A DNA stretch of 64,000 nt. Source: Nonomuraea typhae (lineage in GTDB: Bacteria > Actinomycetota > Actinomycetes > Streptosporangiales > Streptosporangiaceae). Location of the stretch: NCBI RefSeq assembly GCF_009760925.1, contig NZ_VRLV01000003.1, positions 558,001 to 622,000 on the forward strand. Direction: 5' to 3'. Below, in pieces: positions 1-8,706 of the stretch. The position numbers and the translations under genes were made by a program. Under the pieces are notes generated by a model, which was not told where the DNA came from, did no database searches, and saw nothing but the letters and a program-made list of their open reading frames with translations. Numbering within the stretch: the first letter of the stretch is position 1; the number at the start of each line of letters is the position of its first letter.

Positions 1-66
1 GGCCGCCGTGCCCGCGCCGGTCAGCGCGGTCGTCCGCAGAAAGGACCGGCGGCTTGAGTTGTGCAT
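1..66 (-). CDS. Tat-exported protein, N-terminal fragment (runs off the window)
   Basis: Only the first 22 codons are present. They begin with ATG at 66, preceded by a GGGAG ribosome-binding site six bases upstream, and read as a twin-arginine signal peptide with the motif SRRSFLR followed by the start of a hydrophobic stretch (TTALTGAG). An in-frame ATG at 93 is possible but has no comparable ribosome-binding site. The mature protein lies outside the window, so its function cannot be given; it is expected to be exported folded through the Tat system, whose tatA and tatC genes lie 23 kb away. Confidence 0.6.
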   Translation of the reverse strand, partial: MHNSSRRSFLRTTALTGAGTAA

Positions 67-194
67 GCCGTACTCCCGTAACTCGGGCCCCATGAGCCCC
101 TCTACACGTCCGGCGTCACCGTAGTGAGGCGAAGGAGAAGTCCACGGGAGCCGATCCGGAAACATCGGAGGAATCCGGCGTGAACAGAGCAGAC

Positions 195-1064
195 TCAGCC
201 CGCTTCGCCACTCGCCGCCAGCACGTCCCTGACCTGCGCCGCCGGCCCGTCCGGGAGGGCGCCGTGCAGCAGCTCCACCCGGTGCACCAGCCTGGGCCCG
301 AGCAGCGGCACCCCCTCCCCCACCGAGGCGGGCAGCAGAGTGAGCCCGTGCCCGGCCCTGACCAGGTTGAGCACGGTGTGCACGTCGTCCCCCGTGTAGG
401 CCAGGCCGTACCGGAAGCCGTCCCCGAGGAGCTGGCGCAGGCGCTCCAGCGGGCACAGGGACGTCTGCAGCCACGCGGCGTCCACGAGGTCGGCCAGGCG
501 CAGCCCGGCCCGGCCGGCGAGCGGGTGATCGGGCGGCAGGGCGACGACGAGGTCCTCCTCGGCAATGCCGAGCGCGGTCATCGGACCTGTGTCCGGCAGG
601 CGCAAGGGGTCGCTGGGGGCGGTGATGCCGTCGGCCAGGCCCAGCTCCGCCCGCCCGGCCGCCACCTCCGTGGCCGCGCCGTCCCGGCCGGCCGTCGTCA
701 GCTCGACGTGCAGGCGCGGCTGCGCGGCGCGCGCCCGTGCCAGCCGCCCGGCCACGACCGGGGTGACGGCCAGCGGGGAGGCGGCGACGGTGAGCCGGTG
801 GGCGGGTGCGGCGGCAGCCCGCCGTACGTCGGCTCGGGCGGCCTCGATGCGCAGCAGCAGCGGACCGGCGTGTTCCAGCAGGCGCGCCCCCGCCTCGGTG
901 AGCCGCACGGGGCGGCGGCGCAGCAACGGCAGCCCGAGGTCGGCCTCCAGTGCGGCGATCTGCTGGGAGACCGCGGACTGGGTGTAGCCGAGCTCCTGCG
1001 CCGCGCCCGAGAACGACTCCCAGCGCGCGACCGAGACGAGCGTGCGGAGCAGACGCGGATCCAT
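195..1064 (-). CDS. LysR-family transcriptional regulator
   Basis: A protein of 289 residues with a LysR layout: winged helix-turn-helix at about residues 1-60 (FSGAAQELGYTQSAVSQQIAALE) and a periplasmic-binding-fold effector domain at about 85-285. I start at the ATG at 1064 (MDPRLLRTLV, the usual LysR opening); another ATG lies two codons upstream at 1070. Neither has a clear ribosome-binding site, so a leaderless start is possible. It is divergent from the amidotransferase-like gene at 1134 with about 70 bp between them, the classical arrangement of a LysR regulator and its target. Ligand unknown. Confidence 0.88.
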   Translation of the reverse strand: MDPRLLRTLVSVARWESFSGAAQELGYTQSAVSQQIAALEADLGLPLLRRRPVRLTEAGARLLEHAGPLLLRIEAARADVRRAAAAPAHRLTVAASPLAVTPVVAGRLARARAAQPRLHVELTTAGRDGAATEVAAGRAELGLADGITAPSDPLRLPDTGPMTALGIAEEDLVVALPPDHPLAGRAGLRLADLVDAAWLQTSLCPLERLRQLLGDGFRYGLAYTGDDVHTVLNLVRAGHGLTLLPASVGEGVPLLGPRLVHRVELLHGALPDGPAAQVRDVLAASGEAG

Positions 1065-1133
1065 CAGCATTTCTTATCAGATCAGCAGAAACTCTCGTTG
1101 GCCTTATGAAGGCGGGCCGGTCAGGCTGGTGGC

Positions 1134-1829
1134 ATGAGAATCGCCCTGGTTGCCGATCGTTCGCCCAGCGTGCGGGCACACGCCCGGATTCCGCAGATCA
1201 TCGAGGCGCTCCGCGAGCGCGACGGCCTGGCCGTGGACGCCTACTGGGTTCCCACTCCCGAGGCCGGCACGGGCCTCGGCCGCTTCGACGGCATCTGGAT
1301 GCTGCCCGGCAGTCCCTACGCCAGCGAGGAGGGGGCGGTCGCGGCCGCCCGTACCGCCCGTGAGCAGGGCATCCCGTTCCTGGCCACCTGCGGCGGCTTC
1401 CAGCACGCGCTGCTGGAGTACGCGCGCAACGTCTGCGGCCTGACGGTCGCCCACGCCGAGAACGACCCGGGCGCGAGCGACTTCCTGCTGCTGCCGCTGA
1501 CGTGCTCGCTCGCCGGCCACGAGAGCCTGGTACGGCTCACGCCGGGTTCGCTGGCCGAGCGGGTGGTGGGCGCGCCGGCCGCCATGGCCGCCTACAACTG
1601 CAGCTACGGCTTCAACCCGGCCTTCGAACAGGCCCTGGCCGAGCGCGGCCTGGCCTTCACCGGCCGGGCCGAGGACGGCTCGGTCCGGGCGGCCGAACTC
1701 CCCGGGCACCCGTTCTACCTGGGCACGCTCTTCCAGCCGGAGCTGTCGGGCGACCCTTCGCGCCCGCATCCGATCATCTCGGCCTTCGCCGCCGCCGCGG
1801 CCGCGAAGGCGGCGGCGCTCAGCCGGTGA
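1134..1829 (+). CDS. Class I glutamine amidotransferase-like protein (CTP synthase C-terminal-region-related)
   Basis: A stand-alone glutamine-amidotransferase-like domain of 231 residues. The nucleophile elbow is ATCGGFQH (about residues 85-92), with the Cys encoded by TGC, and a late His-x-Glu-like region (TLFQPELSGD) matches the end of the catalytic triad region, with FQPE where CTP synthase has a His/Glu pair. It lacks a synthetase domain, and no partner synthase is adjacent. It resembles the family annotated as CTP synthase C-terminal-region-related (seleno)proteins, some members of which use selenocysteine; no in-frame TGA is used here. It is divergent from the LysR gene at 195-1064, which may control it. 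Substrate unknown. Confidence 0.75.
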   Translation: MRIALVADRSPSVRAHARIPQIIEALRERDGLAVDAYWVPTPEAGTGLGRFDGIWMLPGSPYASEEGAVAAARTAREQGIPFLATCGGFQHALLEYARNVCGLTVAHAENDPGASDFLLLPLTCSLAGHESLVRLTPGSLAERVVGAPAAMAAYNCSYGFNPAFEQALAERGLAFTGRAEDGSVRAAELPGHPFYLGTLFQPELSGDPSRPHPIISAFAAAAAAKAAALSR

Positions 1830-1840
1830 GGGACCTGCGG

Positions 1841-1872
1841 GCGAGCCGCACACCGGGACGGGTGCGGCTCGC
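1841..1872. terminator. Bidirectional hairpin terminator
   Basis: A perfect 11-bp inverted repeat (GCGAGCCGCAC / GTGCGGCTCGC) with a 10-nt loop sits in the 57-bp gap between the convergent amidotransferase-like gene and the small membrane protein gene. It can serve both strands. There is no U-tract, which is usual in actinomycetes. Confidence 0.7.
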
Positions 1873-1886
1873 CGTACCGGAGCTGA

Positions 1887-2057
1887 CTACTTCTTCATCG
1901 GGGTCCAGTTGGCGCCCACGCCCATCAGGTGCAGGGCGACGCAGAGCAGGCCGGCCGTGCCGAGCGTGGCGACGGTGACGACGCTGCCGACAGCCACGTT
2001 GGCGATCTCGAAGATCAGGGCGAGCACGAACAGCAGGGCGGCGACGAGGGCGAACAT
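1887..2057 (-). CDS. Small membrane protein, 56 residues
   Basis: A short gene read directly from the minus strand. The ATG at 2057 is preceded by a near-perfect CAGGAGG ribosome-binding site. The product has two hydrophobic segments, about residues 2-30 and 31-45, separated by a short turn, and ends NWTPMKK with a basic C terminus. It is probably an inner-membrane protein of the size class of small actinobacterial membrane polypeptides. No family recognised. It is convergent with the amidotransferase-like gene and shares its terminator. A TetR-like palindrome lies in its upstream region. Confidence 0.7.
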   Translation of the reverse strand: MFALVAALLFVLALIFEIANVAVGSVVTVATLGTAGLLCVALHLMGVGANWTPMKK

Positions 2058-2211
2058 TTCAACCTCCTGGCAGGTTGCCGGACACCGCGGGGGCGGGCCT
2101 CAGCGGGTGCGTCCGAGGGGCTGACGGGCTTCCGCCTTGGGGATTTCCGGCGAGATCGCCAAGAAAACTGTCGTGAAGGTGACGTTGGGTGCACCGATGA
2201 CGACAGCACTT

Positions 2212-2242
2212 TGACCGGGCGGTCAGTTTGGCCGGTCGGTCA
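2212..2242. promoter_or_regulatory. Possible TetR-type operator, two half-overlapping boxes
   Basis: TGACCGGGCGGTCA at 2212-2225 is a dyad (TGACCG/CGGTCA), followed after four bases by a related box GGCCGGTCGGTCA. GACCG..CGGTC dyads are typical of TetR-family operators in actinomycetes. The site lies upstream of the 56-residue membrane protein and at the 3' end of the next gene. No TetR gene is near, so the regulator would act in trans. Confidence 0.3.
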
Positions 2243-3805
2243 GGCGAGCTCGACGTCGTGATCGGAGAACAGGCGCCGCTGCTCCCCCGCCCTGCGCAGG
2301 CGCACCAGCGCCACCCGGCGCACACCGGCGTCCTCGGGCTGCTCGTGCCCGGCCAGGATCGCCAGGCGCCGCAGGCACAACAGCAGCCAGCCGCCGCACA
2401 TGTGGTACCCGTCGCGGCCGCGCGCCCGCAGCCAGGCGGCGGCGCACGCGGCGGCGGCCTCGGCCGGCCAGGAGCCCGGTCGCCGCGCGGCGAACCACTC
2501 CAGCAGCTCCAGCAGCCGCGGAGCGTGCGGCCCCGGCAGCCCGTCGGCGCGAACGACCTCGGCAGCGGCCTCCAGCCCGCCGCCCACGGAGCCGGCCGTG
2601 CCCTCGGCCGCCGAAGGCCCGCCCAGCCAGGCCGGCCCGGAGTCCTCGCCCGCCGGGGGCCTTTCGAGCCAGGCCAGTTCGGGTGGGATCCGCACGAAGG
2701 GGTCGGGCGGCAGGTCGTCCTCGGCACGCGGCAGGTGGTCGTCCGCCAGCGCGCCGGCGACCGCGACGTCCCGGCGCATCTTCTCGACGATGCCCGCGCA
2801 GTACCCGTCCCCGCCCAGCAGCCCGGCCAGCGACTCCACGGCATCCCCGGCCAGGCGGGCCACCGGGGGACACACCCGGGCCGAAGCGCCGGCGAAGCCG
2901 TGCGGGTCCAGGCGGGCGGTCCTGCACAGCTCGTGGCAGACCGCCTCCCCGATGAGCAGGTCGGTGTAGGCGTCGACGAGGCGGCGGGCCACGGGCTCGG
3001 GTTCGACCGGCACCCGGGGCAGCACGGAGCGCAGGCACGTGTCGAGGCCGCCGAGCGTGAGCGCGGCCACGAGCAGCCGGGCGACGGGCAGGGTCCGCCC
3101 GGCGAGGGCCAGCCCCTGGCCGAGCCGTCCGACGACCTGGGCGTCGCCGGCCGGCGCCCCGGCGAGCGTGAGCCGGCTGAGCGCGCCGCCGCGCAGCCCG
3201 TGGGTCTCGCGGGCGGGCTGGAACCACCAGTGCTCGCCGCCCCCGCGCAGCAGCAGGAAGGCCGTGGGCCCCTGGCCGGTCCGGGCCAGGACGGTCGTGG
3301 CGGCGGCGTGACTGCCGTTGTCGATCAGCGAGGTGCGCCCGTCCAGCCGCCAGGCGTGCCGGTCGCCGAAGGCGGCGATCTCGCGGGCCAGGATGTCCAC
3401 GCCGGGCTCGGCCGCGCCGATCGGCAGCCCCATCAGCTCGTGCTCGCGCAGCAGCCCGGCCACGGCACGGCGCTGGGCCCGGCTGCCGTCGAGCCAGACG
3501 GGCAGCGCCGACAGGAAGCTGGCCGCGATCGTGGTGGCCGCGGTCAGGTCGCGCCTGGCCAGGACGCGGAACAGCGCGAACGCCTCCTCCAGCGTGCTCA
3601 GCCGCCCGCCGGAGGCCGCCGGGATGAGGTACTCCGCCAGCCCCCACGCCAGCGCCGCCGCGCAGAGCCGCCGGGGGAACCGGCCCTCCCGGTCGGCGGC
3701 GACCGCGGCCGGGAAGGAGGCGGGGTTGCGCTCGTCGGCGGGGTCGGCCAGCGCCCGGTCGAGCTCGGCGGCGACCGCCAGGGCCCGGGTGGTCGCCTCG
3801 TCCAT
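2240..3805 (-). CDS. Acyl-CoA dehydrogenase-like protein (second of a pair)
   Basis: 521 residues with the acyl-CoA dehydrogenase fold: helical N-terminal domain (about 1-115), beta domain (about 120-210, with the test-for-flavin-like segment LIDNGSHAAATTV), and C-terminal helical domain (about 215-370), then an extra helical tail of about 150 residues not seen in standard 380-residue family members. The ATG at 3805 follows AGGGGAG at five bases. The segment aligning with the canonical catalytic YEGT motif reads VAGAL, so the usual glutamate base is absent. It lies downstream of a paralogue (3869-5455) and an ACP (5483-5761) in one unit, so I infer it acts on an ACP-bound or free acyl thioester. 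Substrate unknown. Confidence 0.72.
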   Translation of the reverse strand: MDEATTRALAVAAELDRALADPADERNPASFPAAVAADREGRFPRRLCAAALAWGLAEYLIPAASGGRLSTLEEAFALFRVLARRDLTAATTIAASFLSALPVWLDGSRAQRRAVAGLLREHELMGLPIGAAEPGVDILAREIAAFGDRHAWRLDGRTSLIDNGSHAAATTVLARTGQGPTAFLLLRGGGEHWWFQPARETHGLRGGALSRLTLAGAPAGDAQVVGRLGQGLALAGRTLPVARLLVAALTLGGLDTCLRSVLPRVPVEPEPVARRLVDAYTDLLIGEAVCHELCRTARLDPHGFAGASARVCPPVARLAGDAVESLAGLLGGDGYCAGIVEKMRRDVAVAGALADDHLPRAEDDLPPDPFVRIPPELAWLERPPAGEDSGPAWLGGPSAAEGTAGSVGGGLEAAAEVVRADGLPGPHAPRLLELLEWFAARRPGSWPAEAAAACAAAWLRARGRDGYHMCGGWLLLCLRRLAILAGHEQPEDAGVRRVALVRLRRAGEQRRLFSDHDVELA

Positions 3806-3868
3806 GCGGGCTCCCCTCATCAGGCCGGGCGCGGCGGCCTCAGCGCCGAGCGCCCGGCGCACTCCTCT

Positions 3869-5455
3869 TCAGGCCGGGCGTGACAGCGACAGCGCGCGCC
3901 GCCCGGAACACTCCGTGGCCAGTTCCAGGTACAGGCTCTCGGCCGTGTCGCCCGGCAGCGGGAGGTCCGGGCGCAACAGGGTGACGAGCGCGGGTGTCAG
4001 CCAGTGCCGCCGTTCCCCGGCCAGGTGCCGCCTGGCCAGGCAGAGCGCGGCGAAGACCCGGGCGTAGCGCTCCCCTGCGCGCTGGCCGCGTTCGGTGCGC
4101 GGGCCGGGCGCCTCGTGTGCGTCGGCGCGCAGCCGTACCCCCTCGGCGTGCAGCAGCGCGGCGGCCTCGGGCGCGCGCGACCGCAGCGCCGCGCAGACCT
4201 CGTCGAGACCGGCCGTGACGGGGTCGGCCGCGCCGGCGACGGCGAGCGCGCGCAACCCCAGGGGGTACGGCGGCGCCGCGCTGACGGGCAGGAAGGCGGG
4301 GTCGGCGCGGCGCGGGTCGGCGGCGGGCCCGGCCAGGCAGGGCAGCTGGGCGGCGAGCGCGCCGAGCATGTCGTGGGCGGCGCCGTGCAGCAGGACGAAC
4401 AGCCGGGCGTCGCGCAGCATCTTGTCGAAGATGCCGGACCAGTGGTCCTGGCGCAGCAGGTAGCGGGCGCCGAGGACGCCGGCCAGGCGGCGCAGCCGCT
4501 GCTCGGCCAGGTGCGGGATGAGGTACTTGGCGACGGCCGAGGAGATGGGCGCGAGCGCGGGCAGCTGCTGCAGGAGGCGGGCGCAGGAGTGCGCGACGGC
4601 TTCGGCCAGGCGCAGGTCGAGGTGGGCGGCGGCCAGTTCGGCGCGGACGGACGGCAGGTCGGCGGCGCGGCCGTGGCGCACGTGCTGGTGGCGCAGGAAG
4701 TCGAGGGCGCAGCGCAGGCCGGTGTCCAGGGCGCCGAGGCTGAAGGCGGGCAGGACGGTCCTGATCGTGGTCAGCGAGCGGCTGATCAGGGCTCCGGCGC
4801 CGCCGGGGCGGCCGAGGACGGCGGAGGCGGGCACGAACGCGCCGTGGAAGCGGATGCCCGCGACGTCGGCGCCGCGCACGCCGTGGGTGGGCACGCGGGG
4901 CAGCAGCTCGTACCCGGCGCTGGGCAGCCGGTCGAGGTCGGCGAGCAGCAGCGTGGACCCGCCGGAGGCGGGGTCGCGGCCGGTCAGGACGGCGAAGCGC
5001 GCCAGCCGTACGTTGCTGACCAGGGTGACGTCGCCGTCGAGCCGGTAGCCGCCGTCTGCGACGCCGGTGGTGAGCGGCTCGTGCAGGGCCAGGGCGGACC
5101 ACTGGCCGCGCAGGGTGGCTTCGGCGTAGGCGCGCTGCTGGGCCGGGGTGCCGGCCAGCCAGACGGGTACGCCGGCCAGCCACGGCGAGGTGGCGATGAG
5201 CGCGGCGGTGGGGTCGCGGCGGGCCACCACGCGGGCCAGGGCCAGCAGTTCCTCCAGCGCCGTCAGGCGGCCGCCGCGGGCGGCGGGCACGAGGAAGGCC
5301 GGGTACCCCCAGCCGCGCAGGCGGTCCAGGGAGGCGTGCGGCCACCGCTCGGTACGGTCGCCGGCCATGGCGGCGGCGTAGGTGAGCGGCCCGTTCGGCA
5401 GATGGGGGTCGCCAAGGGTGTGCTCGAGCGCCTCGGCGGTGGGGAAGGGGTTCAT
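3869..5455 (-). CDS. Acyl-CoA dehydrogenase-like protein (first of a pair)
   Basis: 528 residues, the same architecture as the neighbour: N-terminal helical domain (GGRLTALEELLALARVVARRDPT, about 60-85), beta domain, C-terminal four-helix domain (ALDTGLRCALDF onward) and a long extra tail. The segment RDARLFVLLHGAAHD aligns with the family's RDARIFRIYEGT motif, so His replaces the catalytic Glu. Such enzymes use FAD to introduce or recognise an alpha-beta double bond. It begins 28 bases after the ACP gene and ends 64 bases before its paralogue, all on one strand. A heterodimer of the two dehydrogenases acting on the adjacent ACP is an inference. Confidence 0.75.
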   Translation of the reverse strand: MNPFPTAEALEHTLGDPHLPNGPLTYAAAMAGDRTERWPHASLDRLRGWGYPAFLVPAARGGRLTALEELLALARVVARRDPTAALIATSPWLAGVPVWLAGTPAQQRAYAEATLRGQWSALALHEPLTTGVADGGYRLDGDVTLVSNVRLARFAVLTGRDPASGGSTLLLADLDRLPSAGYELLPRVPTHGVRGADVAGIRFHGAFVPASAVLGRPGGAGALISRSLTTIRTVLPAFSLGALDTGLRCALDFLRHQHVRHGRAADLPSVRAELAAAHLDLRLAEAVAHSCARLLQQLPALAPISSAVAKYLIPHLAEQRLRRLAGVLGARYLLRQDHWSGIFDKMLRDARLFVLLHGAAHDMLGALAAQLPCLAGPAADPRRADPAFLPVSAAPPYPLGLRALAVAGAADPVTAGLDEVCAALRSRAPEAAALLHAEGVRLRADAHEAPGPRTERGQRAGERYARVFAALCLARRHLAGERRHWLTPALVTLLRPDLPLPGDTAESLYLELATECSGRRALSLSRPA

Positions 5456-5482
5456 GCCGCGCTCCTGACCCGCTCGGTGTTC

Positions 5483-5761
5483 TCAGGCGGCTTGGGTCTC
5501 CTGCTCGCGCAGGCACAGCCGGTGGACCTCGTCGGCCAGTTCGCTCAGGGTCGCGGTGCGGAAGAGGACCTCGTTGTCGAGCTCGATGCCGAAGGTGCGC
5601 TCGATGCGGCCGCCGATGCGCAGCAGTTTGATCGATTCGACGAGGCTCAGGTCGGTGATGCGCGAGCTGGACGCGATGCCGCCCTCCTCGACCTGGAGGA
5701 CGCGGGCCACGATGCCCTTCATCGTGTTGCACACGGCCTGGTGGGTGAGCTGGTCGCCCAT
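5483..5761 (-). CDS. Acyl carrier protein
   Basis: A free-standing carrier protein of 92 residues. The phosphopantetheine site is read as Ser43 in SLVESIKLLR, where Glu replaces the more common Asp before the serine; the surrounding helix II and the pattern IGGRIERTFGIEL are typical. I start at ATG 5761, with GGAGGT seven bases upstream; a GTG at 5770 is less well placed. It heads a unit with two acyl-CoA-dehydrogenase-like proteins. There is no adenylation enzyme, ketosynthase or phosphopantetheinyl transferase nearby, so loading must rely on enzymes encoded elsewhere. Confidence 0.82.
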   Translation of the reverse strand: MGDQLTHQAVCNTMKGIVARVLQVEEGGIASSSRITDLSLVESIKLLRIGGRIERTFGIELDNEVLFRTATLSELADEVHRLCLREQETQAA

Positions 5762-5965
5762 GCGATGCACCTCCGCCTTTCTTCGCCTATGTAGGCAGTA
5801 AAGCCAGGCGGTGCGGGCACTCCAACCCCTGCCCCTGCCGTGCCGCCCCCTAATCGGCGGAGGGGGTCGCGGCTCCGGCCCGGCCGGAGTTTCCGGGGCC
5901 GGTACGCGCGGGGGACGCGCCGGAGGCGAGGATGGTGATCGCTGTCCGCTTCACGGACTTCTCCT

Positions 5966-5998
5966 CTCGTGCCGCACGAAGGGATCGTGCGGCACGAG
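5966..5998. terminator. Hairpin terminator after the chitinase gene
   Basis: A perfect 14-bp inverted repeat (CTCGTGCCGCACGA / TCGTGCGGCACGAG) with a 5-nt loop lies 30 bp past the chitinase stop codon, in the 266-bp gap before the ACP gene. It is well placed to end chitinase transcription. Nothing else was recognised in this gap. Confidence 0.75.
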
Positions 5999-6027
5999 CG
6001 TCCCATCCTCGCCTGCCGGAACTCTCT

Positions 6028-8589
6028 CTACCTCAGGCCCGCGTCCAGGGCGTTGGTCAGGGTGCCGGTGTCACCGGACATCTCCCAGATCATCGCGCCC
6101 AGCAGGCCCTTGCTCTTGATCCACGCGGTCTTCTTGCCGATCGACCACGTGTCGTCGAAGGTCCACCACTGGCCGCCGTTGCCGGTGAAGCAGGAGGTGG
6201 CGACCGCGGCCTCGTCGTGCTTGACCGTGCAGCCGGGCACGCCGGCGATCAGGTTGCTGTAGCCACGGGTGCCGGCCTCCTCGGCGAACTGGCCGGGTGC
6301 GGCGCCGTTGGCCGACTGCCATTCGCCGGACTTGCCGCCCTCGGCGACCTCCTTCCAGCCCCGGCCGTAATAGGCCAGGCCGATGGTGAGCTTGCGGGGA
6401 TTGACGCCGGCGTCGAGGTAGACGTTGACCGCCTTCTCGACGCTGAAGTCGGGGTTGTAGGGGCTGTCGGCGTCCAGGTAGAGGTTGCCCTGGTGGCCGG
6501 TGCGGAAGGGCTCCCACGAGTTGTCGCTGCCGGCGCCGTGGAAGTCGTAGCCCTGGATGTTGAAGATGTCCAGGTTGGGGGCGATGTTCGGCAGGTCCCA
6601 ACCGGCCGCGATCTTGGCCGGGTCGGCCGGGGTGAACGCGGTCAGCTGGTAGCGCTTGCCGGTCTGCGCGCCGAGTGCGTCGAGCTGGCGGCGGAACTCG
6701 GCGATGAGCAGGGTGTTGTTGGCCTTGTCGTTGGGGCTGACGTGGTTGCCCGCGTGCCCCTCGGCGCCCGGCCACTCCCAGTCGAGGTCGATGCCGTCGA
6801 AGATGCCGGCCGCGACCCCGGGCCCGCCAGCGGCGTTGACGACCGGGAGGTTGCCCTTGATGTAGATGTCGATGCAGGAGGAGACGAACTTCTTGCGCGC
6901 GGCGTCGGTGGCGGCCACGTCCGAGAAGTACTTGGAGTAGGTCCATCCGCCGAGCGAGATGAGGATCTTCAGGTGCGGGTGCTTGGCCTTGAGCTTCTTG
7001 AGCTGGTTGAAGTTGCCGCGCAGCTTCTCCCAGCCGGTGTCGGCCACGCCGTCCACGGACTGCGCGGAGCTGAAGGGCCGGCCGTAGTCGGCCTCGGCGT
7101 CGCCGGCGCCGTCGCCCTGGCTGGGGTCCTGCGGGTTGGGCGTGGTGGCCCTGGTGACGCCCTGCAGGCAGGTCAGGTTGACGGGGTCGATGTTGGCGAA
7201 GGCGTAGTTGATGTGGGTGAGCTTGGCGGCCGCGCCGTTGGTGTCGAGGTTCTTGACGAAGAACTGCCGGCCGTAGATGCCCCACTGGACGAAGTAGCCG
7301 ACGCGGGCGTAGCCGGTCTCGACGATGTCGAGCGTGGTGACCGAGACGGGCGCGCCGGCGGCCGAGAGGTTGTCGTACTGGTCGCGGGCGCGCACGGTGA
7401 AGGTGTACGGGGTGGACGGCGACAGCCCGGAGATCACCGCGGTGGTGCCGGTGACCGTGGCCGCGAGCGTGGCGCCCCGGTAGACGTCGTAGTTGGCGAC
7501 GGCGGTGTTGTCGGTGGAGGCGTTCCAGGCCAGGGTGACGCTGCCGGCGGTCCTGGCGGTGCTGCGCAGGTTGCCGGGGACGCTCGGGGCCTGGGTGTCG
7601 TCGGAGGGGTTGTTGGTGGTGACGGTCACCGGCGAGCTGGCCGCCGAGAGCGTGCCCTTGCGGTCCTTGGCCTTGACGGTGAAGGTGTAGGCGGTGTTCG
7701 GGGTCAGGCCGGTGACGGTGGCCTCGGTGCCCTCGGCGCTGGTGGCCAGGGCGCTGCCGTTGTACACCTCGTAGCCGGTGATGGGCAGGCTGCCGGGGGT
7801 GGCCGCGTTCCAGGCCAGGGTGACGGTCTTGGTGGTCTTCACCGGTGAGCGCAGGTTGCCGGGGGCGCCGGGCGGCGCGTCGGGCGAGCCGTCGCAGTTG
7901 ACGTCGTTGACGCGGCAGCTCGTGGGCTCGGCGTTGGCGGAGCTGACGGTGAAGGTCGGGCTGTACGGCTCGGTGGTGCGCCCGGCCGCGATGGTGGTGT
8001 TGTAGTGCGCGGGCGCGAGGGTGACCGTGCGCCCGCTCTGGCTGATGCTGGAGTGCTGGGCGTTGCTCGCGGTGACGCCGGCGGGCAGGTCGAAGACGAC
8101 CGTCCAGCCGTTGAGCGCGGTGGTGGAGTTGTTGGCGACGACGATCTTGGCTGAGGTGCCGTTGACGTCGTAGGTCGCGGTGACGGCCGCGGGCGCCGGC
8201 GGTTCGGGGCCGCTGCCGTCGCAGTTCGCGCCGTTGATCTTGCAGCTGGTCGGCTGTACGGCGGAGCTGAGCGTGACCTTGGGGCTGAAGGGTTCGGTGT
8301 TCTTGCCCGGCTGCAAGGTGTCGATGTAGTAGGCCGGGGTGAGCGTCACTCTCGTGCCGGTCTGTCGGACGGTGGCGTTCTGGGGATTGCTCGCGGTGAC
8401 GCCCGAGGGTAACTCGAACACGATCGACCAGCCCGACACCGAGGTGGTGCCGGGGTTGCTGACGACGAACGTGCCGGTTGTCCCCGACAGGCTGAAGGCG
8501 GCCAGCAGACGTCCCGCTGCATTGGCGGGCAGGGCCGACAGGGCGATGACCACGAGAACGGCGATCAGGGGGGTGAGTGATCGGCGCAC
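6028..8589 (-). CDS. Secreted GH18 chitinase with two CBM2-type and two fibronectin III modules
   Basis: 853 residues. A Sec signal peptide (about 1-24, ending PANA) is followed by two cellulose/chitin-binding type 2 modules (about 26-124 and 136-234, each ending in a Cys-x-N/D-x-x-x-Cys pattern), two fibronectin type III modules (about 240-330 and 338-420) and a GH18 catalytic domain (about 428-853). The GH18 signature FDGIDLDWEWPG is intact, with the catalytic Glu at its end, and SLGGWTYS is present. It hydrolyses chitin outside the cell by substrate-assisted catalysis. A palindrome shared with the neighbouring chitosanase and monooxygenase genes lies just upstream of the start codon, so the three probably form one regulon. 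Confidence 0.95.
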   Translation of the reverse strand: MRRSLTPLIAVLVVIALSALPANAAGRLLAAFSLSGTTGTFVVSNPGTTSVSGWSIVFELPSGVTASNPQNATVRQTGTRVTLTPAYYIDTLQPGKNTEPFSPKVTLSSAVQPTSCKINGANCDGSGPEPPAPAAVTATYDVNGTSAKIVVANNSTTALNGWTVVFDLPAGVTASNAQHSSISQSGRTVTLAPAHYNTTIAAGRTTEPYSPTFTVSSANAEPTSCRVNDVNCDGSPDAPPGAPGNLRSPVKTTKTVTLAWNAATPGSLPITGYEVYNGSALATSAEGTEATVTGLTPNTAYTFTVKAKDRKGTLSAASSPVTVTTNNPSDDTQAPSVPGNLRSTARTAGSVTLAWNASTDNTAVANYDVYRGATLAATVTGTTAVISGLSPSTPYTFTVRARDQYDNLSAAGAPVSVTTLDIVETGYARVGYFVQWGIYGRQFFVKNLDTNGAAAKLTHINYAFANIDPVNLTCLQGVTRATTPNPQDPSQGDGAGDAEADYGRPFSSAQSVDGVADTGWEKLRGNFNQLKKLKAKHPHLKILISLGGWTYSKYFSDVAATDAARKKFVSSCIDIYIKGNLPVVNAAGGPGVAAGIFDGIDLDWEWPGAEGHAGNHVSPNDKANNTLLIAEFRRQLDALGAQTGKRYQLTAFTPADPAKIAAGWDLPNIAPNLDIFNIQGYDFHGAGSDNSWEPFRTGHQGNLYLDADSPYNPDFSVEKAVNVYLDAGVNPRKLTIGLAYYGRGWKEVAEGGKSGEWQSANGAAPGQFAEEAGTRGYSNLIAGVPGCTVKHDEAAVATSCFTGNGGQWWTFDDTWSIGKKTAWIKSKGLLGAMIWEMSGDTGTLTNALDAGLR

Positions 8590-8605
8590 GTGCAGGACCT
8601 TTCTT

Positions 8606-8622
8606 TAAAGAAAGTTTCCTAA
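8606..8622. promoter_or_regulatory. Chitin-regulon palindrome, copy 1
   Basis: TAAAGAAAGTTTCCTAA, 17 bp upstream of the chitinase start. It matches the perfect palindrome TTAGGAAAGTTTCCTAA found at 10637 except for two bases in the left half. An operator overlapping the chitinase promoter or leader is inferred. Confidence 0.6.
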
Positions 8623-8706
8623 GAATTACACGGATCGTAAGCCCCGCCGGGCGCCCCGACAAGGGGAATGACTGGCAATCCTCACCGCGGGGGATCACCA
8701 TGGTTG

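Noticed and set aside
1380-1420. Selenocysteine site in the amidotransferase-like protein
   Set aside because: The nucleophile codon is TGC, the frame has no internal TGA and no SECIS-like hairpin was noticed.
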